Assembly: GCF_011174775.1 (NCBI RefSeq)
Contig: NZ_JAANHS010000001.1
Location: 186,001-250,000 of the forward strand
Direction of reading: 5' to 3'
DNA from: Rhodobacter calidifons
GTDB lineage: Bacteria > Pseudomonadota > Alphaproteobacteria > Rhodobacterales > Rhodobacteraceae
DNA length: 64,000 nucleotides
Part shown: positions 42,610-54,640 of the stretch, piece after piece
Numbering within the stretch: position 1 is the stretch's first letter
Layout: every line of letters starts with the position of its first letter
The notes under the pieces: model-generated
Told to the model about the DNA's origin: nothing
Databases searched by the model: none
What the model saw: only the letters and a program-made list of their open reading frames with translations
Program-made: the position numbers and the translations under genes

Positions 42610-43287
42610 ATGCCGTTTCGCCCCGATCCGTCCCTGCCTGTCCCGCCCGCCGGGGCCGATCCGCTGCCCTTGCAGGGCCTGACGCTGCTGCTGGTCGATG
42701 ACAGCCGCTTCACCTGCGATGCCCTGCGGCTGATCCTGCACCGCGCCGGGGCCAGGCTGCGACGGGCGGAAAGCCTTGAAATCGCCCGCCTTCATCTGAA
42801 CTGCTACCGGCCCGACCTGGCGATCATCGACCTTGGGCTTCCCGATGGCCGGGGTGAGGATCTGATCGCCGAACTGTCGCAGATGGGCTTTGCCGTGCTC
42901 GGGATCTCGGGCGATCCGGCGGGCCGGGATCCGGCGCTTGATGCCGGGGCGGCAGCCTTCCTGGAAAAGCCATTGGGTTCGGTCGCCGGTCTGGTGCGGC
43001 TGATTCGGCAGCTGACCACCGGCATCGGCCCGGTGGCGAAGGGAGAGGAGGTGCCCGTTCCCGCCGGCGATCCGATGGCGCTGCGCGACGATCTGGCCCG
43101 GGCCGCCAGGCTGATCCTTGCCCCCGGCGATCCCGCCTATGCGCGCGGCTTCGTGCAAAGCCTGGCGCGCGCCTCGGGCGATGCTTCGCTCGAGGCTGCG
43201 GTCCGCGACAGCGGCACCCCCTTCGACCGCGCCCGCGTCGCCCGGATGATCGAGGACCGGCTGAACCGGCTCCGCGCGCTGGCCTGA
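42610..43287 (+). CDS. Response-regulator receiver protein
   Basis: 225 residues. The receiver domain spans about 20-140: acidic pair in LLVDDSRFTCDALRLIL, phosphorylation Asp in LAIIDLGLPDGRG, and the conserved Lys in AAFLEKPLGS. No DNA-binding domain follows; the remaining 85 residues are helical, without recognised family. A TGGAGG ribosome binding site precedes the ATG by 8 bases. No histidine kinase gene is adjacent. The 3' end lies in a three-fold 12-base direct repeat (GCGCTGGCCTGA) that contains the stop codon. Confidence 0.88.
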   Translation: MPFRPDPSLPVPPAGADPLPLQGLTLLLVDDSRFTCDALRLILHRAGARLRRAESLEIARLHLNCYRPDLAIIDLGLPDGRGEDLIAELSQMGFAVLGISGDPAGRDPALDAGAAAFLEKPLGSVAGLVRLIRQLTTGIGPVAKGEEVPVPAGDPMALRDDLARAARLILAPGDPAYARGFVQSLARASGDASLEAAVRDSGTPFDRARVARMIEDRLNRLRALA

Positions 43288-43310
43288 GCGCTGGCCTGAG
43301 CGCTGGCCTT
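43278..43310 (+). repeat. 12-bp tandem repeat over the response-regulator stop codon
   Basis: GCGCTGGCCTGA occurs twice in full and then as GCGCTGGCCT. Because the unit is 12 bases and includes TGA, two in-frame stops follow each other. Probably replication slippage; no function inferred. Confidence 0.8.
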
Positions 43311-43314
43311 CGCT

Positions 43315-44034
43315 TCAGCCCTCAAGCGCCGGATCGGACCCGCTCCGCACCAGCCGGGTCAGGTCCGACAGGCGCTCGCGCTGGCGGCCCTGCGCGTCGA
43401 AATTGGCCGGCGACAGCCAGAAGGTGAAGGCCTCGGCCAAGGCCGGCCATTCGCTGTCGATCACGCTGAACCAGGCGGTGTCGCGGTTGCGGCCCTTGAC
43501 GATCATGTGCTGGCGGAACACCCCTTCGAAGCTGAACCCCAGCCGCTGCGCCGCCCGGCGCGAGGCCAGGTTCAGCGCATTGCATTTCCATTCATAGCGC
43601 CGGTAGCCCGCCTCGAAGGCCCAGCGCATCATCAGGAACATCGCCTCGGTCGCCGCCGCCCCGCGCTGCATCGACGGCGAGATGCAGATATGCCCGACCT
43701 CGATCGACCCGACTTCGGGCGCGATGCGCAGGTAGCTGGCGATGCCGCCGCATGTCCCGCTGCCCAGGTCGCGCATCACGAAGAACCGGGGGTCCTCGCC
43801 GCCCTCGCGTTCGCGCGCCCAGCGGTGATAGGCCGAGCCCGAGGCGAAGGGGCCATAGGGCATGTAGTCCCAAAGCGCGTCGTGCCCCTGAAAGGCGTCG
43901 TGCAATTCAAAGGCATGCCGGTCGGCCTCCAGCGGCTCCAGCCGGACGAAGCGCCCCGTCATCGCCGCGCGGTCCGGGCGCGGTGGCGGGGTCCAGCCGG
44001 CAACCACCTCTCCCAGCCTTGCCTCCCCCATCAT
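43315..44034 (-). CDS. GNAT family N-acetyltransferase (RimJ-like)
   Basis: 239 residues. It contains GRFVRLEPLEADRHAFEL, FFVMRDLGSGTCGGIASYLRI, VGHICISPSMQRGAAATEAMFLMM (acetyl-CoA loop) and KCNALNLASRRAAQRLGFSFEGVFRQH. This is the large RimJ/YjdJ-like group acting on protein or small-molecule amines. An acyl-CoA loop of R-G-A-A-A is compatible with binding. Substrate unknown. Confidence 0.9.
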   Translation of the reverse strand: MMGEARLGEVVAGWTPPPRPDRAAMTGRFVRLEPLEADRHAFELHDAFQGHDALWDYMPYGPFASGSAYHRWAREREGGEDPRFFVMRDLGSGTCGGIASYLRIAPEVGSIEVGHICISPSMQRGAAATEAMFLMMRWAFEAGYRRYEWKCNALNLASRRAAQRLGFSFEGVFRQHMIVKGRNRDTAWFSVIDSEWPALAEAFTFWLSPANFDAQGRQRERLSDLTRLVRSGSDPALEG

Positions 44035-44091
44035 GCCCTCCCCTGCCCTTAGGTCAGGCTAGGCCCCCGGTCCTTCGGGCGCAAGGCGGGG

Positions 44092-44559
44092 TCAGAACCG
44101 GAAATCGGCGGGATAGGCGTGGAAGCCGTCGAAATCCGCCTTGCCCAGCGGCACTCCGGCGGCGCGCAGGGCGGCATAGCGCATGGTCAGGTGAAAGAAG
44201 AAATTCGGCAGGCCGAAGAGATAGAGGAACTTGCTGCCCGACTGCTCCAGATCGGCAAGGCCCGCGCGGTGGCGGATCACCCGGGTCTCGGCGCCTTCGA
44301 AGTCGGCGGGCGTCATCGACCCCAGAAGAGCCCGGGCAACGGCCAGGCGCGGCCCGAGGCCCTGCGGCAGGTCCGGCACCTCGCGCCCGGCCAGGGGGCA
44401 GGCGATGCGCAAGGCAAAACCCGCCGCAGTGGCGAACTGCTGGCGGGCGGGGAAGGCATCGGCGATCCGGGCGTCCAGCGCATCCGGCCCCGCGACCGCC
44501 ACGATGTCGCTGACGCGCGACAGGTAGTGGCGGAAGACGGGGACGGAGGCCTGATACAT
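44092..44559 (-). CDS. DUF1993 family protein
   Basis: 155 residues. It matches DUF1993, a helical-bundle family: [41 protein letters not shown], and FFFHLTMRYAALRAAGVPLGKADFDGF near the end. Some members resemble DinB-type four-helix bundles; activity is unknown. Its ATG overlaps the aspS stop (TGATG), so it is coupled to aspS. Confidence 0.87.
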   Translation of the reverse strand: MYQASVPVFRHYLSRVSDIVAVAGPDALDARIADAFPARQQFATAAGFALRIACPLAGREVPDLPQGLGPRLAVARALLGSMTPADFEGAETRVIRHRAGLADLEQSGSKFLYLFGLPNFFFHLTMRYAALRAAGVPLGKADFDGFHAYPADFRF

Positions 44560-46355
44560 CAGCTGTCCTTCGGCACCACGCGCAGGTGCAATTCGCGCAA
44601 CTGCTGCAAGGTCGGCTCGCTGGGCGCGCCCATCAGAAGATCCTCGGCGCGCTGGTTCATCGGGAACATGATGACCTCGCGGATGTTCTGGGTATCGGCC
44701 AGCAGCATCACCAGCCGGTCGATCCCCGCCGCGCAGCCCCCGTGCGGCGGCGCGCCGTATTTGAACGCCTTGACCATGCCGCCGAACCGCTTGTCCACCT
44801 CCGACGCCGGATAGCCCGCCAGTTCGAAGGCCTTGTACATGATCTCCGGCTTGTGGTTGCGGATGCCGCCCGAGATCACCTCATAGCCGTTGCAGGCCAG
44901 GTCATACTGATAGGCCAGCACCTTCAGCGGGTCGCCGTTCAGCGCCTCAAGCCCCCCCTGCGGCATCGAGAACGGGTTGTGGGAGAAGTCGATCTTGCCC
45001 TCGTCGGTCCTTTCGTACATCGGGAAATCGACGATCCAGGCAAAGCGGAAGCAGTCCTTCTCGGTCAGCCCCAGCTCCTCGCCGATCACGTTCCGCGCCT
45101 TGCCCGCGATGCCCTCGAAGGCCTCCGGCTTGCCGCCCAGGAAGAAGGCGGCGTCGCCCTTTTCCAGGCCCAGTTGCAGCCGGATCGCCTCGGTCCGCTC
45201 CGGCCCGATGTTCTTGGCCAAGGGCCCCGCGGCCTCCATCCCCGAGCCGTCCTCGACCTCGCGCCAGAAGATGTAGCCCATGCCGGGAAGCCCCTGCTGT
45301 TGCGCAAAGGCATTCATCCGGTCGCAGAACTTGCGGCCCACCGGCTCGCCCGACGGCCCCTTGGGCGCCGGAATGGCGCGGACCTCGTTGCCCTCCTGCT
45401 CCAGCAGTTTGGCGAAGATCGCGAAGCCCGAACCCCGGAAATGCTCGCTCACGTCCTGCATCCTGATCGGGTTGCGCAGGTCGGGCTTGTCGCTGCCATA
45501 CCATTTCAGCGCGTCCCGGTAGGCGATGCGCGGCCAGTCCGAATACACCTTCCGACCCTTGCCGAAGATCTCGAACAGCCCCTGCAACACCGGCTGGACG
45601 GCGGCGAACACGTCCTCCTGCGTGACAAAGGACATCTCGATGTCCAGCTGGTAGAAGTCGGTCGGGGAACGGTCCGCCCGCGGGTCCTCGTCGCGGAAAC
45701 AGGGGGCGATCTGGAAATAGCGGTCGAAGCCCGCGACCTGGATCAGCTGCTTGAACTGCTGCGGCGCCTGCGGCAGGGCGTAGAACTTGCCCGGATGCAG
45801 GCGCGACGGCACCAGGAAGTCCCGCGCGCCTTCGGGGCTGGACGCCGTGATGATCGGCGTCTGGAACTCGGTGAACCCCTGATCCCACATCGCGTTGCGC
45901 AGCCAGCGCACCACGTTCGAACGCAGCATCATGTTCTGGTGCATCGTCTCGCGGCGCAGGTCGAGGAAACGGTAGGTCAGCCGCGTCTCCTCGGGGTATT
46001 CGGTGTCACCGAAGACCGGCAGCGGCAGCTCCTCCGCCGCGCCCAGCACCTCGACCTCTGTCGCGTAAACCTCGATCTCGCCCGTGGGGATCTTCGGATT
46101 GACCAGTGCGGCATCCCGCGCCTTCACCCGGCCATCGACCCGGATCACCCATTCGGCGCGCACCTTCTCTAGCGCGTCAAAGGCCGGGCTGTCGCCGTCG
46201 CAAAGGATCTGGGTGATCCCGTAATGGTCGCGCAGGTCGATGAACAGCACCCCGCCATGGTCCCGCACGCGGTGCACCCAGCCCGACAGGCGGACCGTTT
46301 CGCCCACATGGGCCTTGTTCAGCGCGGCACAGGTATGGCTGCGATAGGCGTGCAT
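44559..46355 (-). CDS. aspS: Aspartate-tRNA ligase (AspRS, bacterial type)
   Basis: 598 residues, usual for bacterial-type AspRS with its insertion domain. N-terminal anticodon-binding domain ([26 protein letters not shown]), class II motifs [43 protein letters not shown]-type (motif 2) and [18 protein letters not shown] (motif 3). Proteobacteria that also make Asn-tRNA by transamidation often use a nondiscriminating form; which applies here cannot be told. AAGGGA precedes the second of two ATGs by 6 bases, so the second is used. Confidence 0.96.
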   Translation of the reverse strand: MHAYRSHTCAALNKAHVGETVRLSGWVHRVRDHGGVLFIDLRDHYGITQILCDGDSPAFDALEKVRAEWVIRVDGRVKARDAALVNPKIPTGEIEVYATEVEVLGAAEELPLPVFGDTEYPEETRLTYRFLDLRRETMHQNMMLRSNVVRWLRNAMWDQGFTEFQTPIITASSPEGARDFLVPSRLHPGKFYALPQAPQQFKQLIQVAGFDRYFQIAPCFRDEDPRADRSPTDFYQLDIEMSFVTQEDVFAAVQPVLQGLFEIFGKGRKVYSDWPRIAYRDALKWYGSDKPDLRNPIRMQDVSEHFRGSGFAIFAKLLEQEGNEVRAIPAPKGPSGEPVGRKFCDRMNAFAQQQGLPGMGYIFWREVEDGSGMEAAGPLAKNIGPERTEAIRLQLGLEKGDAAFFLGGKPEAFEGIAGKARNVIGEELGLTEKDCFRFAWIVDFPMYERTDEGKIDFSHNPFSMPQGGLEALNGDPLKVLAYQYDLACNGYEVISGGIRNHKPEIMYKAFELAGYPASEVDKRFGGMVKAFKYGAPPHGGCAAGIDRLVMLLADTQNIREVIMFPMNQRAEDLLMGAPSEPTLQQLRELHLRVVPKDS

Positions 46356-46460
46356 CGTCATTCCCTTCCAGGGGGCCTGAAATTCCATCGCGCCGATACA
46401 CCCCGCGCGCCCGCCCAAGTCAAGCCCTCGCGCCCCCGACCGCGGTCGGATGCCTCCGGC

Positions 46461-46541
46461 GGGGATATTTCCAGACAGATGAAATCCCTGCCCTTTCATC
46501 TGTCCCGAAAATATCCCGGGGGTCCGGGGGCTGGCCCCCGG
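46461..46541. repeat. GGGGATATTT-type intergenic repeat (family D)
   Basis: Outer arms GGGATATTT (46462-46470) and AAATATCCC (46509-46517), inner arms ACAGATGAAA (46475-46484) and TTTCATCTGT (46494-46503), then a hairpin CCGGGGG (46524-46530) / CCCCCGG (46535-46541). Lies between aspS and pabC. Repeats of this shape are common between genes in this bacterial group; a partial copy is at 29671-29717. Confidence 0.8.
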
Positions 46542-46544
46542 CGC

Positions 46545-47153
46545 TCAGCCCACCCAGAGCGCCGGGATCAGCCCGCGCAGCGCATTGCCCACCCAAAGCC
46601 GCACCCCGGGCAGGTCCTCGGCCATCAGCACCTCTTCCGGGCAGCCGATCTCCGCCCGCAGCACGCCCGGCAACAGCCCGCAGGACAAAGGCGGCGTGCG
46701 CATGCCCTCGCCCCGGTCGAAGAAGACCGTGGTGATCGACCCGTCGCAGACCTCGCCGCGCTCGTTCACGAACAGAACCTCGTCCAGCTCCGGCGCCAGG
46801 GCGGCGCGCGCCCGGTCGTAGGCCGCCCGCCGGGTGGATTTCACCCGCAGCCAGGGGTCCGCGCTGTCGAGCCTGTCCCCGGCCAGCGCGACCCGCCATG
46901 TTGCCTTTGCCGGCGGCAAAGGCGACACGGTCCACTCCACGCCGCCCGCGCGGTCCAGCGTCAGCCGCAGCCGGGCCGGGTGGTCGGGGCCGGAGGGCGC
47001 AACCTCGGGACAGGCCCAGCCAAGCCACTCCGCCGACCGCCTGAGCCGGTCCAGATGCAACCGCCAGCGCGGAACCGCCGCCCCGTCCCAGAGCATCGTC
47101 TCGATCAGCCTCAGTCCCGGCTCTCGGCCGCCTTCACGAAGCGCGCCTTCCAC
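46545..47153 (-). CDS. pabC: Aminotransferase class IV, probable 4-amino-4-deoxychorismate lyase
   Basis: 202 residues, fold-type IV PLP enzyme. It shows [25 protein letters not shown] at the start, the PLP lysine in DPWLRVKSTRRAAYDRAR, the Glu-containing segment DEVLFVNERGEVCDGSITTVFF and CGLLPGVLR. With pabB directly upstream it most likely splits aminodeoxychorismate to p-aminobenzoate and pyruvate. Start: GTG at 47153, with GGGAGGAGG 4-7 bases upstream, overlapping pabB by 43 bases. No closer ATG fits. Confidence 0.87.
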   Translation of the reverse strand: MEGALREGGREPGLRLIETMLWDGAAVPRWRLHLDRLRRSAEWLGWACPEVAPSGPDHPARLRLTLDRAGGVEWTVSPLPPAKATWRVALAGDRLDSADPWLRVKSTRRAAYDRARAALAPELDEVLFVNERGEVCDGSITTVFFDRGEGMRTPPLSCGLLPGVLRAEIGCPEEVLMAEDLPGVRLWVGNALRGLIPALWVG

Positions 47154-48259
47154 AGCGCCTCCTCCCATTCGCCCGCAACGGTGGACCCATGCGTCAGCCC
47201 CCCGCCCACGTTCATCACGATCCGGTCGCCCGACACCGACAGCGTCCGGATCGCCACGCTGAAATCGGCGTCTCCCTCGGGCGACATCCACCCCACCGCG
47301 CCGCAGTAGACCCCGCGCGCATGGGGCTCCACTTCGCGGATGATCTCCATCGCGCGGATCTTCGGCGCCCCCGTCACCGATCCGCAGGGAAACAGCGCCG
47401 CCATCAGCCCCGGCAGGCTCGGCGCGCCCTCCAGCACGCCCTCGACCGTCGAGGTCATCTGATGCACCGTGGAATAGCTCTCGATCGCAAACAGAGCCGG
47501 CACCTTCACCGTCCCCACCCGCGACAGCCGCGAGATGTCGTTGCGCAGAAGGTCCACGATCATCAGGTTCTCGGCCCGGTCCTTTTCGGCCCCCTGCAAC
47601 TCGGCGACGATCGCCGCATCCTCGGTCGCGTCCCTGCCCCTTGGCCGCGTGCCCTTCATCGGGCGGGTGACGATCTTCCCGCCCTCGACCCGAAAGAACA
47701 GCTCGGGCGAGCGTGACACCACCACCGGCCCAACCCCCAGATCGACATAGGCGCCATGCCCCACCGGCCCGGTGCGGCGGAACGCGCCGTACAGCCCCAG
47801 CGCAGAGCCCGAGACCAGCCGCGCCCGCATCGGAAAGGTCAGGTTGATCTGATAGCAGTCGCCTGCCGCGATATAGTCGAACACCTTGCGCGCCGCAGTG
47901 CCATAGGCCCGGCGGCCGACCAGCGGCTCCGGCGCCGTCATCCGCGTCCCGGCCCCCGCAGCGGCGGCTTCTGCCAAGGCCGCCCCGGCCGGTCGAGGGG
48001 CGTCATGGACCCCGAAGGCGACCAGGGGGCCGGGCCGCCTGCGGGGCATCAGGTGCCGCAGGCGGGGCTCGAAGGCATAGCCCGCCTCATAGGCGACATA
48101 GCCCGCAAGCCAGGCCCCTGCCCGCCGCAGCGCCTCGGCCCGGGCCAGCGCGGGGACGACCTCCGCCGGGCGCATGGCGGCAATGACCGCGCGCGGCGCG
48201 TCGAACAGCGCCGGTGTCCCGCCTGGCCCGTGTTCAAGTAGGATCACCCGCGCCCCCAT
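47111..48259 (-). CDS. pabB: Aminodeoxychorismate synthase component I
   Basis: 382 residues, chorismate-utilising enzyme family. The catalytic core has [61 protein letters not shown] and [21 protein letters not shown]. It makes 4-amino-4-deoxychorismate, using ammonia from a PabA-type glutaminase, in folate synthesis. The GSVTGAPK box and the PIKGT-like MKGTRPRG motif are typical of PabB. It is followed by pabC, overlapping it. The repeat and the carB gene lie upstream in the divergent direction. Confidence 0.93.
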   Translation of the reverse strand: MGARVILLEHGPGGTPALFDAPRAVIAAMRPAEVVPALARAEALRRAGAWLAGYVAYEAGYAFEPRLRHLMPRRRPGPLVAFGVHDAPRPAGAALAEAAAAGAGTRMTAPEPLVGRRAYGTAARKVFDYIAAGDCYQINLTFPMRARLVSGSALGLYGAFRRTGPVGHGAYVDLGVGPVVVSRSPELFFRVEGGKIVTRPMKGTRPRGRDATEDAAIVAELQGAEKDRAENLMIVDLLRNDISRLSRVGTVKVPALFAIESYSTVHQMTSTVEGVLEGAPSLPGLMAALFPCGSVTGAPKIRAMEIIREVEPHARGVYCGAVGWMSPEGDADFSVAIRTLSVSGDRIVMNVGGGLTHGSTVAGEWEEALWKARFVKAAESRD

Positions 48260-48356
48260 CGTCAGACGTCCGAGATAGGCCGATCGCGCGCTTCGCGCCA
48301 GTGGCTTTCCCGACGCACCCCACCGACTTTGCGACCCCGATCCCTGCGGCGCGCGG

Positions 48357-48400
48357 CAAATCTTTTCGAAAAGATTTGCAAAATCCTTCGAAGGATTTTG
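48357..48400. repeat. Double-palindrome repeat (family A), copy 3
   Basis: Variable palindrome (48357-48378, core AAATCTTTTCGAAAAGATTT) followed by the constant palindrome (48379-48400, core AAATCCTTCGAAGGATTT). Same order as copy 2. It lies between the divergent pabB and carB genes, upstream of both, so it cannot be a terminator for either. Confidence 0.92.
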
Positions 48401-48487
48401 TCCCGCCCGACTGCGCCGTTTGCCCCTTGCGCCCCTGTTGCTTCTGTCTATAACCCGCCCAATTTTGCGCCATGGATGGGGGCTGTC

Positions 48488-51839
<3,352 letters not shown>

Positions 51840-51859
<20 letters not shown>

Positions 51860-52310
51860 TGGCGCCAAACTCTGGCGGCACGTCCTCTAGCCCAAGTACG
51901 ACCACTCGTAGAGAGCCAAGCTTCACTTCAAGGTCATCAAGATAAGCGCGGCTTCTTATGAAACCGTCACCTTCGATCATGAATGGAGCAAACCTGAAAG
52001 GAACATCAACCGAAAAAATCTGACCAGGATCAGTAATCTTGACCTGTGCGGGATCCAAAGGCATTTCCGCCTTCGCGACTTCCTTTGGTCCGTCCTTAAA
52101 GTCAGCGATTATTACAATCTTAAGATTATTGAACTTGATTGATTGAGGCACTCGAACACTGACGTATGCGCAAAACGAGGAAAGCATAACGGGAGCCTCA
52201 CCAAAGGCTCTTAGCTCCGCGCCGAAACATCCCATAAGGGACAGTTTGCTGCCAATCTCATGTCGAATGTCGTCGCAGAAGATTGTGTTTCCATATGCAA
52301 AGTCTGTCAT
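51840..52310 (-). CDS. DUF6941-like protein of the low-G+C islet
   Basis: 156 residues. It opens [29 protein letters not shown], the pattern I associate with DUF6941, and continues with alternating strand-like stretches ([32 protein letters not shown]). No enzymatic motif. The gene is visibly lower in G+C than the flanks and its last 20 bases overlap the 3' end of carB on the other strand. Its ATG overlaps the stop of the XRE gene (ATGA), so it belongs to the same three-gene operon. Confidence 0.65.
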
Positions 52311-52687
52311 GCCTCGGCGCTTTCAATTCCAGCTGGCGTAGCCCCGACAATGTTTACATGTCGATTGTGTGGTGCCTCCAATGCTAGCGGCCCATTTGCA
52401 CCTGCAGTAACTATCCAGTTCGTGCCCTTAGGTGCAGCAGGGTCAATAAAATTGATCTCTACCTCCTTTCCAAGCACATAGGCAAAATCGGAAATTGAGC
52501 GAGCTGTCAGATTCGCGCTTCCCTTGAGCCTACGATTCACTACTGACCGATCTACGCCAAGCTCATGAGCAACCTGTTGCTGGGTCTTACCGGATTCGAT
52601 CAGCGCCTTCTGAATTGTAGAGTGCAGCCGCGAAATGAATCGGGCTGACTTGAGTGACCTACGACTCAACTTAAGTTGATATGACAT
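52307..52687 (-). CDS. XRE-family helix-turn-helix protein, putative antitoxin
   Basis: 126 residues. The HTH is LIESGKTQQQVAHELGVDRSVVNRRLKG, followed by ANLTARSISDFAYVLGKEVEINF, which is the arrangement of phage-type and HigA-like regulators. A C-terminal 45 residues have no recognised fold. The start (MSYQLKLSRRSLK) overlaps the end of the upstream gene by 17 bases. Together with the RelE/Gp49-like protein before it, it has the order toxin-then-antitoxin of HigBA modules. Confidence 0.8.
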   Translation of the reverse strand: MSYQLKLSRRSLKSARFISRLHSTIQKALIESGKTQQQVAHELGVDRSVVNRRLKGSANLTARSISDFAYVLGKEVEINFIDPAAPKGTNWIVTAGANGPLALEAPHNRHVNIVGATPAGIESAEA

Positions 52688-53165
52688 TCTCGAACTCCCG
52701 GCTTTCAACACACTTAGGTTCATCCAAATCAAGATTGTCTCGCACGTACTTTGTTCGCGCAATGTACAAACCGGCTCTGCTAAACGTAACCACATCATTC
52801 TTAAGGTCACCAAAACAACATATGAAGCAATCCTTGGCCGGAACCCAACCAAAGATCCTCACATCTGGAGTCTTCAATTCCCATACATGATGCTGAGGAG
52901 TAGAGTTGAGCTTCTTGAACCGGCGGTCTGTTGAGAACGCCTCTCCGAGCAGATACTCAGAGAACAGGGCGGCTACTTGTTCCATGGGGCTTAAGTCGTC
53001 ACTTAGTGGGTCGTCCTCAACAACCAGGTCTGGCAGCACATCATTCAACCACGCCACAAATTCGACAGTTCCATAGAGCCGCCGTGTCGGCAGATCTCCA
53101 GGATCGAGACCGGGATCGAGCTCTACGAGCGCTCCCAGGTCACACAACGTAGCGATCGTTGCCAT
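52671..53165 (-). CDS. RelE/Gp49-like protein, putative toxin
   Basis: 164 residues. The C-terminal half resembles phage-derived Gp49/HigB-type proteins: FKKLNSTPQHHVWELKTPDVRIFGWVP, then KDCFICCFGDLKND, and YIARTKYVRDNLDLDEPK near the end. The N-terminal 65 residues are acidic (PDLVVEDDPLSDDLSPME) and have no match known to me. In RelE-like toxins scattered basic residues form the active site; here Lys86, Arg in DVRIF and Arg in KYVRD are candidates. It is the first gene of the low-G+C operon. Toxic activity is inferred from context only. Confidence 0.62.
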   Translation of the reverse strand: MATIATLCDLGALVELDPGLDPGDLPTRRLYGTVEFVAWLNDVLPDLVVEDDPLSDDLSPMEQVAALFSEYLLGEAFSTDRRFKKLNSTPQHHVWELKTPDVRIFGWVPAKDCFICCFGDLKNDVVTFSRAGLYIARTKYVRDNLDLDEPKCVESREFENVIST

Positions 53166-53457
53166 TTATATCAACAGGTCTTTCGAAATAGTGAATGGAC
53201 TGGGCGATATCTGGTACAGTGTTCTTCAGTGTCATGGAGGTCCGAATCTGTGTCAAGGAGAGAGCCGACTCGACACAGCTGGAGGGTTCAGACCCTTAAC
53301 CACCCCCTAACGCCCACACCCAACCCATTGGAATCCCTTGCGGCCCCCACCGCGCCGCGCGCGGCGCACCGCAAGGTCGCTTTCCGCCCCCACCCCGCCG
53401 CCTGCGACTTCCCCCCGCCCCCGGCCCCCGCTACCATGCCGGGAAACGGAGGCCCCC
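53166..53457. other. Upstream region of the islet operon and spacer, no gene
   Basis: 292 bases. The first 60-70 bases are AT-rich and should hold the promoter of the minus-strand operon. Near 53251-53279 there is an inverted repeat CTGTGTC/GACACAG with a 15-nt loop, and at about 53286-53297 GGGT/ACCC. From about 53330 the G+C content returns to that of the chromosome. No repeat of the carB-side junction was found. Confidence 0.4.
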
Positions 53458-53868
53458 ATGACCCGCGAGACCACCCTCTCCCTGATCCGCCGCTACTACG
53501 ACGCCTTCAATGCCGCCGACCCCGAGGGGATGCTCGCCTGCCTGACCGAGGACGTCGAGCACCGGGTGAACGAGGGCGGGCACCGAATCGGCAAGGCCAG
53601 GTTCCGCGAGTTCTGCGCCCACATGGGGGTCAGCTACCGGGAGCAGCTTCACGACCTCACCATCTTCGCCACCGACGACGGCACCCGGGCGGCCGCCGAG
53701 TTCGTGGTCCATGGGGAGTATCTGAAGACCGACCCTGGCCTGCCCGAAGCGCGGGGGCAGACATACATCCTCCCCGCCGGGGGGTTCTTCGAGGTCCGGG
53801 GCGGCCTCATCTCCCGCATCACCACCTTCTACAACCTCAACGACTGGATCCGGCAGGTCAGCCAATGA
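53458..53868 (+). CDS. SnoaL-like / nuclear transport factor 2 family protein
   Basis: 136 residues of the NTF2-like fold. It has TLSLIRRYYDAFNAADPEGMLACLTEDVEHRVNEGG, a typical SnoaL-like start, and GGFFEVRGGLISRITTFYNLNDWIR at the end. Such proteins bind small hydrophobic molecules; isomerase or hydrolase activity is known for some. CGGAGG precedes the ATG by about 6 bases. Coupled by ATGA to the following acetyltransferase gene. Confidence 0.87.
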   Translation: MTRETTLSLIRRYYDAFNAADPEGMLACLTEDVEHRVNEGGHRIGKARFREFCAHMGVSYREQLHDLTIFATDDGTRAAAEFVVHGEYLKTDPGLPEARGQTYILPAGGFFEVRGGLISRITTFYNLNDWIRQVSQ

Positions 53869-54461
53869 ACCTGGAAGACATCGACGTCCGGGTCCTGCGC
53901 GGCCCCGAGCTGGAGGCCGCTCTCGACGGCGTCGCGCAGCTGCGGATCACCGTGTTCCGGGACTGGCCCTACCTTTACGACGGCTCGCTGGAATACGAAC
54001 GCGAATACCTCGCCACCTACCGCGACAACCCCGGGGCGCTCTTGGTGGGGGCGTTCCACGACGGCCAGCTGATCGGCGCCTCGACCTCGACCCCGATGGA
54101 GGACCACGCGCCGGAGTTCAGCGCCCCCTTCCGCGACCTTGGCCTGCGGCCGGAGACCATCCTCTACGGGGCGGAGTCGGTCCTTCTGCGGCCCTACCGC
54201 GGCATCGGCCTCGGCCACCGATTCATCGATCTGCGCGAGGACCACGCCCGCGCGCTGGGACGGACCCATGTCGCCTTCTGTTCGGTGATCCGGCCCGACG
54301 ACCACCCTGCGCGGCCCGCCCAGGCCCGCACCAACGACGCCTTCTGGCGCGGGCGGGGCTATGCGCCGCTTCCGGGGGTCGTCGCGCGGTTCAGCTGGAA
54401 GGACCTCGGCGACACGGCCGAGACCGAGAAGCCCCTGCAATTCTGGATGCGCGCGCTGTGA
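53865..54461 (+). CDS. GNAT family N-acetyltransferase
   Basis: 198 residues. Core elements: EYLATYRDNPGALLVGAFHDGQLIGAS, then ESVLLRPYRGIGLGHRFIDLREDHARALG, with the acetyl-CoA loop R-G-I-G-L-G, and FWRGRGYAPLPGVVARFSWKD at the end. Substrate unknown. It is co-translated with the SnoaL-like gene. Confidence 0.9.
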   Translation: MNLEDIDVRVLRGPELEAALDGVAQLRITVFRDWPYLYDGSLEYEREYLATYRDNPGALLVGAFHDGQLIGASTSTPMEDHAPEFSAPFRDLGLRPETILYGAESVLLRPYRGIGLGHRFIDLREDHARALGRTHVAFCSVIRPDDHPARPAQARTNDAFWRGRGYAPLPGVVARFSWKDLGDTAETEKPLQFWMRAL

Positions 54462-54640
54462 CCCTGACCTTCTGCCCACGCTTGGGCAGACCGCCGAATT
54501 GAGCCAAATCAACGCGTTGCCCGTGGGCATTCATATACGGTTAAGCTTCGAGGCGATCCGACCCGCCGGACCGCTGCGAGAGCCCACGCCAGACGCAAGC
54601 CCTTTCTCGATCCGTCCGGACAGACCCAAGGAGGCCAGAA

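Noticed and set aside
48357-48400. Family A repeat as a transcription terminator
   Set aside because: This copy is upstream of both flanking genes; the structure may terminate elsewhere but not here, and none of the copies has a T run outside the stem.
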